NCBI GenBank assembly: GCA_036504235.1
Contig: DASXVN010000039.1
Location: forward strand, 94,665-158,664
Direction of reading: 5' to 3'
Origin: Zipacnadum sp036504235
GTDB lineage: Bacteria > Armatimonadota > Zipacnadia > Zipacnadales > Zipacnadaceae
Length of the DNA stretch: 64,000 nt
Part shown: positions 35,954 to 45,000 of the stretch, piece by piece
Numbering within the stretch: position 1 is the first letter of the stretch
Layout: every line of letters starts with the position of its first letter
Notes under the pieces: generated by a model
Seen by the model: the letters and a program-made list of their open reading frames with translations, nothing else
What the model was told of the DNA's origin: nothing
Databases searched by the model: none
Made by a program: the position numbers and the translations under genes

Positions 35954-36842
35954 GAGAAGCTCCTCTTTCTGAACTCCGGGCGGCGGCCACTACCTCTTCA
36001 TACTTGCGCTGATAGGTATACACAGGCATCTGGTGATCACGGGCGTAGGTGAGCAGGAAGTCAACGATGGTCAACCCGGGGTCGAAGCGGTAGAGGGACC
36101 AGGGGTGCCAGGAGGGCGAGAACTGGTGGTCGTGCTCCCGCACGTAATCCAGCTCCGCGGTGACGTGCGCGATGTGCTCCTCGGGCGTGCGCGGAGGCAT
36201 GGGGCACAGCGGGCCGTCGGGGACAATCTGGCGCGGGGGCCACTCGCCGGGGGCGCGGGGCAGAGTCATGGTGCAGTGCCAGCCGACCCCGGGCAGCTCC
36301 CACAGGTCGGGGTAGCCGTCGTCCGCGTAGGTGTACGGCTCAATCCGGGAGGGCAGCATCGGGGATGCCGGCGAGCCGAGGTTGTCACTCTTGAGGAAGC
36401 GGATGCCCTCGTCCCAGACCAGCTTGAGGCGCTCCGGCTGGCCCCGGAAGCCGGTGGGCGACCCGCCGGGGGCGCAGAGTCCCACCGGGCGGACCCCAAA
36501 CCACTCCTCGATCAGGTCCAGCCCGCGGCGTACGCTCCCCGCGGCGACCTCCACCGAGTCGGCCATGTCTCGTTCGTGGATGAGGTGATGCGAGTAGGTG
36601 TGGCACTGGACGTCGTGCCCCTGCTCGCCCAGCAGGTCGTAGTACTCGGACCCCGCCACTTCCAGCAGCCGCCCCACGAGGAAGAAAGTAGCGGCCGTCT
36701 GATGTTCCCGGAGAATCTCCGTCAGCCGCGCCACTGCCGCCAGGGACTCGTCGAGCACGTGCCCGCTAATCGGCAGCCCCGGCTCATACGACCACTGCGT
36801 CACGTCGCTTTCCGTGTCAAAGCCCAACCAGATTTCGGCCAT
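35943..36842 (-). CDS. NodB-like polysaccharide deacetylase, cytoplasmic
   Basis: 299 residues from ATG 36842 (GAGG 9 nt upstream; a GTG 6 nt earlier is too close to it). The NodB fold is visible: motif 1 WLGFDTESD (D9, D13), motif 2 CHTYSHHLIH (H81 and H85 as metal ligands), then APGGSPTGF as motif 3 and SPSWHPWSLY near the C-terminus (catalytic His). It lacks a signal peptide, unusual for peptidoglycan or chitin deacetylases and closer to cytoplasmic members such as those acting on small amides or oligosaccharides. It overlaps the GH106-like gene, so it probably removes acetyl groups from the same oligosaccharide. Substrate unknown. Confidence 0.85.
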   Translation of the reverse strand: MAEIWLGFDTESDVTQWSYEPGLPISGHVLDESLAAVARLTEILREHQTAATFFLVGRLLEVAGSEYYDLLGEQGHDVQCHTYSHHLIHERDMADSVEVAAGSVRRGLDLIEEWFGVRPVGLCAPGGSPTGFRGQPERLKLVWDEGIRFLKSDNLGSPASPMLPSRIEPYTYADDGYPDLWELPGVGWHCTMTLPRAPGEWPPRQIVPDGPLCPMPPRTPEEHIAHVTAELDYVREHDHQFSPSWHPWSLYRFDPGLTIVDFLLTYARDHQMPVYTYQRKYEEVVAAARSSERGASHDR

Positions 36843-36891
36843 GTTCACGTCCTCGCCCGTCGCGCTTACTCCGGCAGGAACAGTTCAGCAA

Positions 36892-36950
36892 AAACGTCGC
36901 TAGCTCCTGCCCGCTTTCCGAAGAACGCGGACAGAATTCCAGCGACGTTT
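36892..36950. repeat. 10-bp inverted repeat upstream of the deacetylase gene
   Basis: AAACGTCGCT (36892-36901) and AGCGACGTTT (36941-36950) are perfect inverted repeats 39 bp apart, in the 207-bp gap upstream of the deacetylase/GH106-like operon. They could form a looped operator or an RNA stem; no regulator can be named. Confidence 0.45.
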
Positions 36951-36976
36951 CTGCACGTTGCGCGAGCGGTCTAGCC

Positions 36977-36999
36977 CCGTTTCGTTGCGTCCGAAACGG
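36977..36999. terminator. hairpin downstream of the CheY-like gene
   Basis: CCGTTTCG and CGAAACGG flank a 7-nt loop, an 8-bp perfect stem 50 bp past the regulator's stop codon at 37050. No U-tract follows on the minus strand, so terminator function is inferred. Confidence 0.45.
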
Positions 37000-37049
37000 T
37001 CTTCCCCCCTGACCACCCGCTTACTGAAGTCCTCCCGCGGCCACCGATC

Positions 37050-37499
37050 TCAGGTAGGAGCGGACGGCAAGGTAGCTATCCCCAACCAGAAATCACGGAT
37101 GCCTTCAATCGCCTCCACGAACTCGCGAAAGTGGGCGGGCTTGGTGATGAAGCAACTCGCCCGCAGGTCATAGGCCTCCTGCAGGTCCTGCGGCGCTCGC
37201 GAGGTGGTGAAAACCACAATCGGGATCGGCTGCAGGTCCGGATCCTGCTTGACCGCCTCCAGAACTTCGCGTCCCGGTTTGTTGGGGAGGTTCCAGTCGA
37301 GGATGATCAGATCCGGCCGCGTACTCTCCGTATACGCCCCCTGGCGGCGGAGATAGCCCAGAGCGCGGTCGCCGTCCTCCACCACGTTCAGGGTGTGATC
37401 CACGTCGCAGGCGCGGAAAGCCTCCTGCACCAGGCGCACATCGCCAGGGTTATCCTCCACCAAGAGTATATCCGCTGGCCGTTTCAGAAACTTGTCCAT
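37050..37499 (-). CDS. single-domain response regulator (CheY/Rcp1-like)
   Basis: 149 residues consisting of one receiver domain: acidic pair in ILLVEDNPGD (E15, D16), phospho-acceptor D68 in LIILDWNLPNKPG, Thr in VFTTSR and the conserved Lys in CFITKP. The motif ILLVEDNPGD and the LDWNLP context are typical of Rcp1-type regulators that pair with phytochrome-like kinases. It has no output domain, so it works by protein contact or in a phosphorelay. It lies 87 bp downstream of the membrane kinase at 37587-39224, whose phospho-acceptor His is absent, so its phosphate may come from another kinase such as the one at 42051-45842. Confidence 0.92.
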   Translation of the reverse strand: MDKFLKRPADILLVEDNPGDVRLVQEAFRACDVDHTLNVVEDGDRALGYLRRQGAYTESTRPDLIILDWNLPNKPGREVLEAVKQDPDLQPIPIVVFTTSRAPQDLQEAYDLRASCFITKPAHFREFVEAIEGIRDFWLGIATLPSAPT

Positions 37500-37586
37500 G
37501 GTTCTCCATTCTTAGTGCCCACAACGGCTGAGTGCAATCGTTTCCATCGGACGCCGACCCGGCGTGCTTGTTCGCGGGGCGAAGCC

Positions 37587-39224
37587 TTACTGAACCATCA
37601 CCCCGCGCACCGCCGCCGCCAGCGACCCCTTAACCTCGGCGCAGCGGGCCAGCGGGAGAAGCACCGTGAAGATGCTGCCCACGTTACGGGCGCTCTCCAC
37701 CAGTACCTCCCCGCCGTGTTTGCGGGCCAGTTGGCGGGCGACGTACAAACCCATCCCGAGACCCGCGCGGCCCTCGGTTGAGCCTCCCGCGCCTCGTGAG
37801 AAGCGCTCGAATATCTGTTCGTGGAACTCCGGGCTGATGCCGGGCCCCGTATCCGAAACGACAATCTCCCCCCGGAAGCTCCCGGCCCCGGCCGAGATGG
37901 TGACGCGCCCGCCCGGCGGCGTATATTCCACGGCATTGTCGACCAAGTTGCTCAGCAACTGCACCAAGCGGCGGAAGTCGCCCAGCACCGGCGGTAGGAA
38001 AGGCGGAATATCACAGACCAACTCTACGCCTTTGGCTTCCGCCTCTTCTTCGAACAGCTCCCTCACCGCGATCGCCAGTTCCGCGCAGTCCACGTCCTCC
38101 TTGCTCAGAGGATACTCGGGCTGCTCCAACTGGCTACTGTCCAGCAGGTCATAGACCAGCCGCGAAAGCCGGTCCTTTTCGGAGCGCAGCGTATGCAGGG
38201 CCGCCAACTGCTCCCCGGTATCTAGTTCCTCGGCCAACTCCTGCAAAACTCGAGCCACGGTCTCGACGTAGGCCATGGGCGACTTCAATTCCGTGGCCAG
38301 CACCTCCAGCCGCTGTTCGGTGACCCGCGACTGGCACTCGAAATCAGAGATGTCCATGGCCACCACTAGCCACCCGGCCGGACGGCCCTGGTCAGTGCCG
38401 CAAGGAACCGTGTGGCAGCGCAGGTTAGTCATGTGGCGCCCCTTGAGCACGATGTCCCGGGTGAGGCACCCCGCGGGCCGCTCCCGCACTCCCTCCGTCA
38501 TGCGCTGCATCATCGCGAAGCCCACCGGCGCCTCCGCCTCCAGCGCGCTGCTCCCGACCATATCCTCCACCCGCAGCCCACACATGCGCGCCATCTCCGG
38601 ATTGACCAGCAGCACACAACCGTCCGCGTTGGTCAGCAGCACGCCCTCCGTCAGGTGCGACAGCAGCCGTTGGGTCGACCTGCGCTCTCCCTCCAGACCG
38701 GCGGCCAGGGCCCACACAAACCAGGCCACCACGATCGTGAACATCAGGCGGGTCATCGTCTCCCAAACGCCAGCGGAGGTCACGGGCCCCGCGGCCGGTA
38801 GCAGCAGCAGGTATAGGGCCATCACCAGCAGCGTCATCAGCGGCAGCACCTGTCCGGCTCCGCTGTAGAATATGGCCGAGAAGATGACCGGGAGAATCAG
38901 CAAGGGCCAGAAGGGGCTGGTGAACCCGCCGCTCGCCAACACGAAAAGCAGCAGCCAGGTAACATCCAGCAGCATCACGGCCAGCACTGCCAGCAGGAGA
39001 TCGCGTCGGGCCAGTATTCGGTCCCAGCGCAGGGCAAACCTGCTCACCGCCGTCAGCCCGGCGGCTAGCGCCAAAGCCAGATAGGCCAGGAGCGGTCGCT
39101 CCACCATACCCGACCCCGTCGCCAACACGATAGTGGCGAGGAACCCGATCAGCACCAGCCGGATCTTATCCGCCTGGCCGATCAGATCGCTCTCCAGATT
39201 GCGTCCCAATCTTCCCCTGGCCAT
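37587..39224 (-). CDS. membrane PAS histidine-kinase-like protein lacking the phospho-acceptor His
   Basis: 545 residues from ATG 39224 (GGAGG 5 nt upstream). Six or so membrane segments (about 22-175) are followed by a PAS domain (about 183-295; LLSHLTEGVLLTNADG), a dimerisation helix pair (about 300-370) and a complete HATPase_c domain (N-box NLVDNAVEYTPPGG, DTGPGIS, FERFSRG, GLGMGLYVARQL). In place of the H-box S-H-E-L-R-T-P-L it reads A-T-E-L-K-S-P-M: the His position is Thr311, encoded by ACG at 38294-38292. ATP binding should remain, but autophosphorylation at the usual site cannot occur. It may act as a phosphatase, a pseudokinase partner or an ATP-dependent sensor. It follows the amidase gene after about 30 bp. 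Confidence 0.9.
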   Translation of the reverse strand: MARGRLGRNLESDLIGQADKIRLVLIGFLATIVLATGSGMVERPLLAYLALALAAGLTAVSRFALRWDRILARRDLLLAVLAVMLLDVTWLLLFVLASGGFTSPFWPLLILPVIFSAIFYSGAGQVLPLMTLLVMALYLLLLPAAGPVTSAGVWETMTRLMFTIVVAWFVWALAAGLEGERRSTQRLLSHLTEGVLLTNADGCVLLVNPEMARMCGLRVEDMVGSSALEAEAPVGFAMMQRMTEGVRERPAGCLTRDIVLKGRHMTNLRCHTVPCGTDQGRPAGWLVVAMDISDFECQSRVTEQRLEVLATELKSPMAYVETVARVLQELAEELDTGEQLAALHTLRSEKDRLSRLVYDLLDSSQLEQPEYPLSKEDVDCAELAIAVRELFEEEAEAKGVELVCDIPPFLPPVLGDFRRLVQLLSNLVDNAVEYTPPGGRVTISAGAGSFRGEIVVSDTGPGISPEFHEQIFERFSRGAGGSTEGRAGLGMGLYVARQLARKHGGEVLVESARNVGSIFTVLLPLARCAEVKGSLAAAVRGVMVQ

Positions 39225-39257
39225 CACTGCCTCCGTACCGGCTCCTGCGCTCTGACT

Positions 39258-39824
39258 CTACCAGCAGCGCTGCAGGCACGAACCTAGATTACGCATGTCC
39301 GGTCTGCTCCGGAACCCTCGGTCCGTCCGCAACGGGGCTTCCAGGAGGCGAGACAGCACCCGCCGGAAGGTATAGCGCTTGAGCTGCATGCCCGGACAGG
39401 TTGTCCGGCTGACATCGCGATGCAGAAAAGTGTCTTCCTGCTCCAAACCGTAGCACCGACAGCAGTCGGCGACGACCGCCGCCAGCGCCGCCAGCCCTTC
39501 TTCCCCCGGGTCCTGCACGTCAAAGTCGCCCCACAGCGCGATCTCCAGCGTGTCCGGCCGGCTCCCCCAGCGGATGTCTCGGTCGGGCGCACCGCGCAGC
39601 AGCCACACCCGCCCCTCGGCAGAAACCCCCAGGTCCCAGTCGCCCTCATGGAGCCGCGGCTGGTCCCGGTGCTGCCTCATCAGCTGCTCCCACGAGTCCG
39701 CCCCCCCGCACGCGGCAGACGTTCCCGTATGGTGGATAACCAGGCCGCGGATATCGCGCCTCGCCGTCTCGCGCCGTAGGTACCTGCTCAGTGACTCTCG
39801 CGGAATATCCTCGCAACCCCACAT
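39258..39824 (-). CDS. PGRP-like N-acetylmuramoyl-L-alanine amidase (Amidase_2)
   Basis: 188 residues with the T7-lysozyme/PGRP amidase fold. Zinc ligands are H31 (GLVIHHTGT), H135 (FLHRDV) and C143 (VSRTTCPG), the arrangement of catalytically active peptidoglycan recognition proteins. It would cleave the amide between MurNAc and L-Ala. There is no signal peptide (the N-terminus MWGCEDIPRESLSRY is not hydrophobic), so it acts in the cytoplasm on recycled muropeptides, or leaves the cell by another route such as lysis. Its place inside a run of signalling genes (38 bp after the winged-helix regulator, 30 bp before the membrane kinase) is unusual and suggests control by, or a link to, cell-wall fragments. 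Confidence 0.85.
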   Translation of the reverse strand: MWGCEDIPRESLSRYLRRETARRDIRGLVIHHTGTSAACGGADSWEQLMRQHRDQPRLHEGDWDLGVSAEGRVWLLRGAPDRDIRWGSRPDTLEIALWGDFDVQDPGEEGLAALAAVVADCCRCYGLEQEDTFLHRDVSRTTCPGMQLKRYTFRRVLSRLLEAPLRTDRGFRSRPDMRNLGSCLQRCW

Positions 39825-39863
39825 AACCTTGCTCCCCCGACTGTACTGCCGCGCGCGTCTTGC

Positions 39864-40553
39864 TCAGACTCGCAGCAGCAGCTTGGCCTCGTCCTCGGCA
39901 ATCGATTCGTCGTCGCCCCGACCGGCCACGACCAGTTTGTAGCCAACGCCCCGCACCGTGCGGACCCGCCGCGGATGATGCGGCTCGTCCTCCAGCTTGC
40001 GGCGCAGCCGCACCAGGTGCGTCCGCGCCACGCTCGCGTTACCGGTCTCCGGCCCCCAGCATACCGCCACTAGCTCTTCCGCCGACCATACCTGGCCGGT
40101 GTAGGTCATCAGAAAACGCAAGAGCCGGAACTCGGCGGGCGTCAGCCAGACACTGCGGTCCGGCAGGGTGAGCAGCCCCGTGCGGCAATCGAGCGACATA
40201 TCGCCGGCCACCACCGCGTCAGCGTGCGTCATTCCCTGGGCGGCGTTCGCGCCCAGGGCGCGGAACGACCAACTCCGGCGCTCGGCGGCCGCCAGGTCCT
40301 CGCCGTGTTCTTCCTCGGCCACCATCCACCGGCAGCGCGCCTGGCGGCGTAGTTCTGCAGTTTCGGCTTCCGGGTGGTCGTTCAGCACCTGGCGGGTGAT
40401 GAGCACATAATCGGCCTCTTTCGCCAACTCCTGAGCCTCGAGCAAGCCGCGAGCGAACCGCAACTGCATAAAGCCGCTGCCCAGGAGGCTGTTGAGCCAT
40501 TCGTTCAGCACCTTGTCCGGGACCGTCCCAATCACGACACCAACTAGCTTCAT
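39864..40553 (-). CDS. winged-helix regulator (OmpR/PhoB type) with degenerate receiver domain
   Basis: 229 residues from ATG 40553 (AGGTG about 8 nt upstream; a TTG 15 nt earlier is possible). The C-terminal half (about 120-215) is a Trans_reg_C winged helix: LTPAEFRLLRFLMTYTGQVW, VARTHLVRLRRKLEDEP and VRTVRGVGYKL. The N-terminal half has the length of a receiver but no acidic cluster near the start (MKLVGVVIGTVPDK) and no phospho-acceptor Asp (ADYVLITRQVL where LDxxLP is expected). It is therefore a phosphorylation-independent or atypical OmpR-family DNA-binding protein. It heads the likely operon with the amidase, the His-less kinase and a CheY-like regulator. Targets are unknown. Confidence 0.85.
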   Translation of the reverse strand: MKLVGVVIGTVPDKVLNEWLNSLLGSGFMQLRFARGLLEAQELAKEADYVLITRQVLNDHPEAETAELRRQARCRWMVAEEEHGEDLAAAERRSWSFRALGANAAQGMTHADAVVAGDMSLDCRTGLLTLPDRSVWLTPAEFRLLRFLMTYTGQVWSAEELVAVCWGPETGNASVARTHLVRLRRKLEDEPHHPRRVRTVRGVGYKLVVAGRGDDESIAEDEAKLLLRV

Positions 40554-40733
40554 GCCTGGCACCTGCAAACATACGATGGATTAATGCCCCGACGAAAGCG
40601 CGCGGAACCTCTGCGAGGTGCATTATCCATGCCTTTGCGGCGAAATCTGGGGCGCGAATGTCTGGTTGGTGGAAATGCGTCGCCACTGGCGGGGAGGGGC
40701 GCTGAACTGGGGTGGAAGACGCCGCAGGCGGCG

Positions 40734-41534
40734 CTAGAGGCCCAGGCCCGCGAAAAGGTCGCGAGCGCGGTTGCGCGATACGGTGAACACCCGAGTCGAG
40801 CCGGTGGCGGCGTCCTTAAGCAGGACATCGTAAGAGCCGTCGCCCTGAGGTATCAGGTGCTGTACCGCGTCGAGGTTGATGATGGTGCCGGGGTTAATGC
40901 GGAAAAAGCCGGCCGGAGCCAACCGCTCTTCCAGCTGCGCTACCGTGAAGTAGGTCGGGAAATCCTCGCCGAAAGCGTGGATGATGGCTCGCCGCTCCTT
41001 GCGTTCCACATAGAGAATGGCCGTGGGATCGATGAGGCGCACCGTGCCCTGCCTATAGTCCTTCACCGGCAGTTTGCGCGTCGGGGGGAAGGGCTCCCGC
41101 TCCTGGAGTTGGTCGACCACCGCGCGGACCGACTCGGTGGGCGCCGGCGAGCGGCGCTGGTCTTCGAGCCGCGCCACCGTCTCCGCGATGCGCTCGTGGA
41201 AGGACTTCAGGTCGGGGCTTTTGACGACGTAGTCAACGGCCCGCAACTCGAAGGCCCGCAGCGCGAAGTCGTCGTGGGAGGTGATGAAGACGATCGCTGG
41301 CGGGCGCTTCGCGGCGAGCACCAAACTCGCCACCTCCAGGCCGCCGAACTCACCCATCTTGATGTCCAGGAAGAGCACGTCTGGGGACAGCTCCTCCCAC
41401 AGACGCAGACACTCCACGCCGCTGGAGGCCACCCCGACGATCTCGACACGCCCGGTTGCTTCCAGAGCCATCTGCAGGAGACGCTGCGAGGCGGGCTCGT
41501 CGTCAGCGATAGCGGTGCGGATCAGCTTGGTCAC
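40734..41534 (-). CDS. LytTR-type response regulator (AlgR/LytR family)
   Basis: 266 residues; start is GTG 41534. Receiver domain (1-120): IADDEPASQRLL, phospho-acceptor D57 in LFLDIKMGEFGG, Lys in VVKSPD. A LytTR DNA-binding domain (about 155-262) follows: IDPTAILYVERKERRAIIHA, FFRINPGTIINLDAV, FTVSRNRAR. The typical motif F-x-R-x-(H/N)-P matches FFRINP. It should bind direct repeats near promoters once phosphorylated. It follows the CheY-like gene after 46 bp, in the same operon as the MEDS kinase, which is its most likely phosphodonor. LytTR regulators often control cell-surface or polysaccharide genes, which suits this neighbourhood. Confidence 0.92.
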   Translation of the reverse strand: MTKLIRTAIADDEPASQRLLQMALEATGRVEIVGVASSGVECLRLWEELSPDVLFLDIKMGEFGGLEVASLVLAAKRPPAIVFITSHDDFALRAFELRAVDYVVKSPDLKSFHERIAETVARLEDQRRSPAPTESVRAVVDQLQEREPFPPTRKLPVKDYRQGTVRLIDPTAILYVERKERRAIIHAFGEDFPTYFTVAQLEERLAPAGFFRINPGTIINLDAVQHLIPQGDGSYDVLLKDAATGSTRVFTVSRNRARDLFAGLGL

Positions 41535-41580
41535 CAGCTCCGCAACCGCCTTCCGCCCTGGGAGGTAGTGAGGCGGCTAC

Positions 41581-42054
41581 TCATAGGGGGGCGCTTCCCG
41601 CTTGTTCACTCAGATTGCGCGGCAGATGAGCGTCCCAGAACCGCGCCAGGACCCCCACCACCTGCATAAATTGCGTAACATCCATGGGCTTTACCACGTA
41701 GCTATTGGCGTGCAATCGATACGCCATCTGAATGTCGCTCTCGGCTTCCGAAGTGGTCAAGATCACCACCGGGATGCTGCGCAGACGATCGTCGGACTTG
41801 ATCTCCGACAGGACCTCTCGCCCATCGCGCCGGGGCATGTTCAGGTCCAGCAGCACCAGGTCAGGCCGGTGCAGGAGGTCGGTGCCGCTCTCCGGCTCGC
41901 GCAGGTACTGGAGCGCCTCGGCCCCGTCCCGCACCACAATCAAGCGGTAGTTGATCCCGCTGGCCCGGATCGCCTTCTCTGCCAGACGAATGTCCGCTCG
42001 GTTGTCCTCCACCAGTAGAATGTCCAAAGGCCGGCTCACCGTTTCTGCTTTCAT
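41581..42054 (-). CDS. single-domain response regulator (Rcp1-like)
   Basis: 157 residues, one receiver domain with all key residues: ILLVEDNRAD, D70 in LVLLDLNMPRRDG, VILTTSE and SYVVKPMD. It overlaps the kinase gene by ATGA (start at 42054), the coupling seen for phytochrome-type kinase/Rcp1 pairs. A GGAGGGG ribosome site lies just upstream inside the kinase end. It is presumably the direct phosphate target of that kinase and could pass phosphate on or bind the LytTR protein encoded downstream. Confidence 0.93.
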   Translation of the reverse strand: MKAETVSRPLDILLVEDNRADIRLAEKAIRASGINYRLIVVRDGAEALQYLREPESGTDLLHRPDLVLLDLNMPRRDGREVLSEIKSDDRLRSIPVVILTTSEAESDIQMAYRLHANSYVVKPMDVTQFMQVVGVLARFWDAHLPRNLSEQAGSAPL

Positions 42055-45000
42055 AGCCCCTCCCCCGAATTGGCGGGCATGGTGAAATTGAAGATGGAGC
42101 CTTTTCCATACTCCGATTCCACCCAGATCCTTCCCCCATGCCGCTCAACAATCTTCTTGCAGACAGCCAGTCCGACCCCCGTACCGGGGTACTCCTCCGT
42201 GGTATGCAGCCGCTCAAAGATGGTGAAAATCCGCTCCAGGTAGGCCGGCTCGATGCCGATTCCGTTGTCCTGCACCGTGAATCGCCACTTGTCGCCTTCC
42301 GGGCAGGCCGCGATCCGCACCCGCGGCGCCTCGTCGCCCCGGAACTTCACCGCGTTGCCGATCAGGTTCTGAAACAGCAATGACAACTGCCCCGCGTCGG
42401 CCTGCACCGTGGGCAGTCCGTCCGCGGCAACTTCCGCGTGTGTCTCGTTCAGCGCGGGGCCCAGATTGGCCAGCGCCTCCTGCAAGGCGCGTCCGCAGTC
42501 ACAGCTCACCAGCGGCTGGCGCCGGCTGCCGACTCGCGAATAGCCGAGCAGATCCTTCACCAGCCGGTGCATCCGCTGGGTGCCCTCCACGGCGAACTCC
42601 AGGTACTCTCTACCTTCTTCGCCCAACACCCCCCCGAACTCCTGCTCCAGCAGTTGCACATAGCTCATCACCATGCGCAGCGGCTCTTGCAGGTCGTGGG
42701 AGGCGATGTAGGCAAACTGCTCCAGTTCCACATTCGAGCGCTCCAAGTCTTCCACCGTCTGCTCGAGTTGCTCCCGCGCCTGCCGGCGCAGCACCGAGGA
42801 GGCGATCAGATCCGCGCAGGTGTGGAGCGCCTCCAGGTCCGCCTCCGTCCAGCGTCGGGCCTGGCGGTGGTCCTGGAAGTACACCCAGCCCCACCAGCTT
42901 CCCCGCACCGTGATTGGCGCTAGCGCCGCTCCGCCCAGGCCCGCGGCGGCCGCAGCCGCGGCCTCGGCGACGGGTAGGTCCTCCCGGCGCGGGGCGACCG
43001 TGCCCCCGGCGCCCAGGGTCTCCTCCCAGCGTCCCAGGCCGAACTCCACCAGTCGCAGGTCGCTGAGGGCCTGCCCCGCCGGCGCGGTGCCCTCGGGCAG
43101 GGTCCATGCGGCGGCCACCCGGGCGCGACGTTCCCCGCTGGTGGTCCCGTAATTCTGGTAGACTCCCATGCGCGTCACGCCAACCGCCTCGCCCACCCGT
43201 TCCAGCACCCGATTGAGCGTCTCCAGCCAGTCGGCAGGCTGCAAAAAGCAGCCCGCGGCGTAGTTCATCGCCCGCAACAACTGGTCGCGATGGCCCACCT
43301 GCTCCCGCGCCAGACGCTGCTCGGTTACATCGTGACCGACGGCCAACAGGCCCACCACTTGCCCCGCCTCGTCATACTGCAGGCGGCTAGTCCAGGCTAC
43401 CCACAGTGCCGAGCCGTCTTTCGTCCAGGTGAGCCACTCGCCTGGTGAGCACGGCTCGCCCTCGCGGAAGAGCTTCTGCATCAGGTCCAGCTCACCGTCC
43501 GGCGGCGCGGCCCACATCAGCCCCACGGCCCTCTGCCCCACTACCTCCCCCGCGCTGAAACCGAGCAATTGCTCGGCCCCGGCATTCAGGAAGGTGATGA
43601 CCCCCTCGCGGTCTACCTGCAGGATAGCCGCCCCGAGGTCGTCAACCAGGTCCCGGTATTTGGCTTCGCTCTCACACAGGGCCGCATGCACGCTCTCGTG
43701 CCCGACGATCTCTTCCTGGAGCAGGACATTCGCCTGCTGCAACTCCGCCGTGCGCTCCGCCACGGCCTGCTCCAGTAGCTGGTGGCTGCGCCGCAGTTGT
43801 TCCTCGGCTTCGCGGCGCTCCGTCCAATCGTGGGCCACCGAATAGATTTCTGAGAGTTCACCATCGGCGCCGTATACGGAATGGTTGATCCAGTTGACCC
43901 AGACCCGCCGGCCATCCTTGGTCGTGTTCTCGTTCAGGCAAGTCTGGTACTTCTCCGGCTCCGTGCACAACTCGTCGATCAGGGCGCGCAGATCGCGGCC
44001 CGTGGACTCGGTCTCCGGGACAATGGTGCCCAGCACCGACCGGCCCAGCAACTCCTCCCGCGCGAACCCGAAGAACCTCTCCGCAAAGTCGTTCAGGAAG
44101 GTGACGCGCCCCGCCGCATCCATCTTCAGGATGATGCTGTTAGCCTTCTCCACCAGCTCCCGATAGCGGCTCTCACTCTCGCGCAGCCAAACCTCCGCCA
44201 GATCACGCTCTCGGCGGATCTGCAGAACCTCCAGGCCCCAGGAGAGATCGGCGGCGAGCCCCACGAGCAGGGCGACCTCCTCCTCATCGAAGGCGTCCTC
44301 TCGCTCGGAGTAGAGATTGAGGCTCCCCCAGACGCCTCCCGCGCCGAGCACCGGCACCGAGATGCTGGAGGCCAATCCATAGCGCAGCGCATTTTCCCGC
44401 GCAGGGTTCTCCGTGGCCGCCGCGAAGCTGCGACAGAAGGCGGGCTGCCCACTGCGCAGCGCCTGGGCCGTGGGGCCACGGGATTGGCCGGGGTTCAGCC
44501 AGGCGGCCTGCAGTTCCTCCGCGTACCCCGTCGCCGGTCCGGCGCTCGCCACGACGCTCATGTGAGCGTCGGATTCCGCCTTGGCCACCCATACCAGCGG
44601 GAATCCGGCCTCCCGCACCAGCGCCGTGCAGATCCCGGTGAGCAACTCCGGCTCCGTGCTCGCCTGCGCCAGCGCGCGGTTGCACTCGGCCAGCGCGCGC
44701 CGCGCCCGGTTGGCTCGGTGCAGCGCCTCAACGTTCGCCCGGTGCGCGGTGATATCCACCACCAGCCCATGGATATCAAGCAGCTCGCCGGAGGGGGCCC
44801 ACGCGCCCCGACCCTGTTCCCACACCCACTTCTCCTCGCCGCCGGCGGTCCGCAAACCGTACTCCATCTGGAAGGGCTCATGTCGCGAGAGGCTCGCCTG
44901 CACTGTCTCCCACACCCGCGGCCTATCCTCCTCCTGGATCAGCGCCGCGTAAGCGACCTCCCGGTTCTCCACCAGCGCCTCGGGCTCATAGCCGGTCAGC

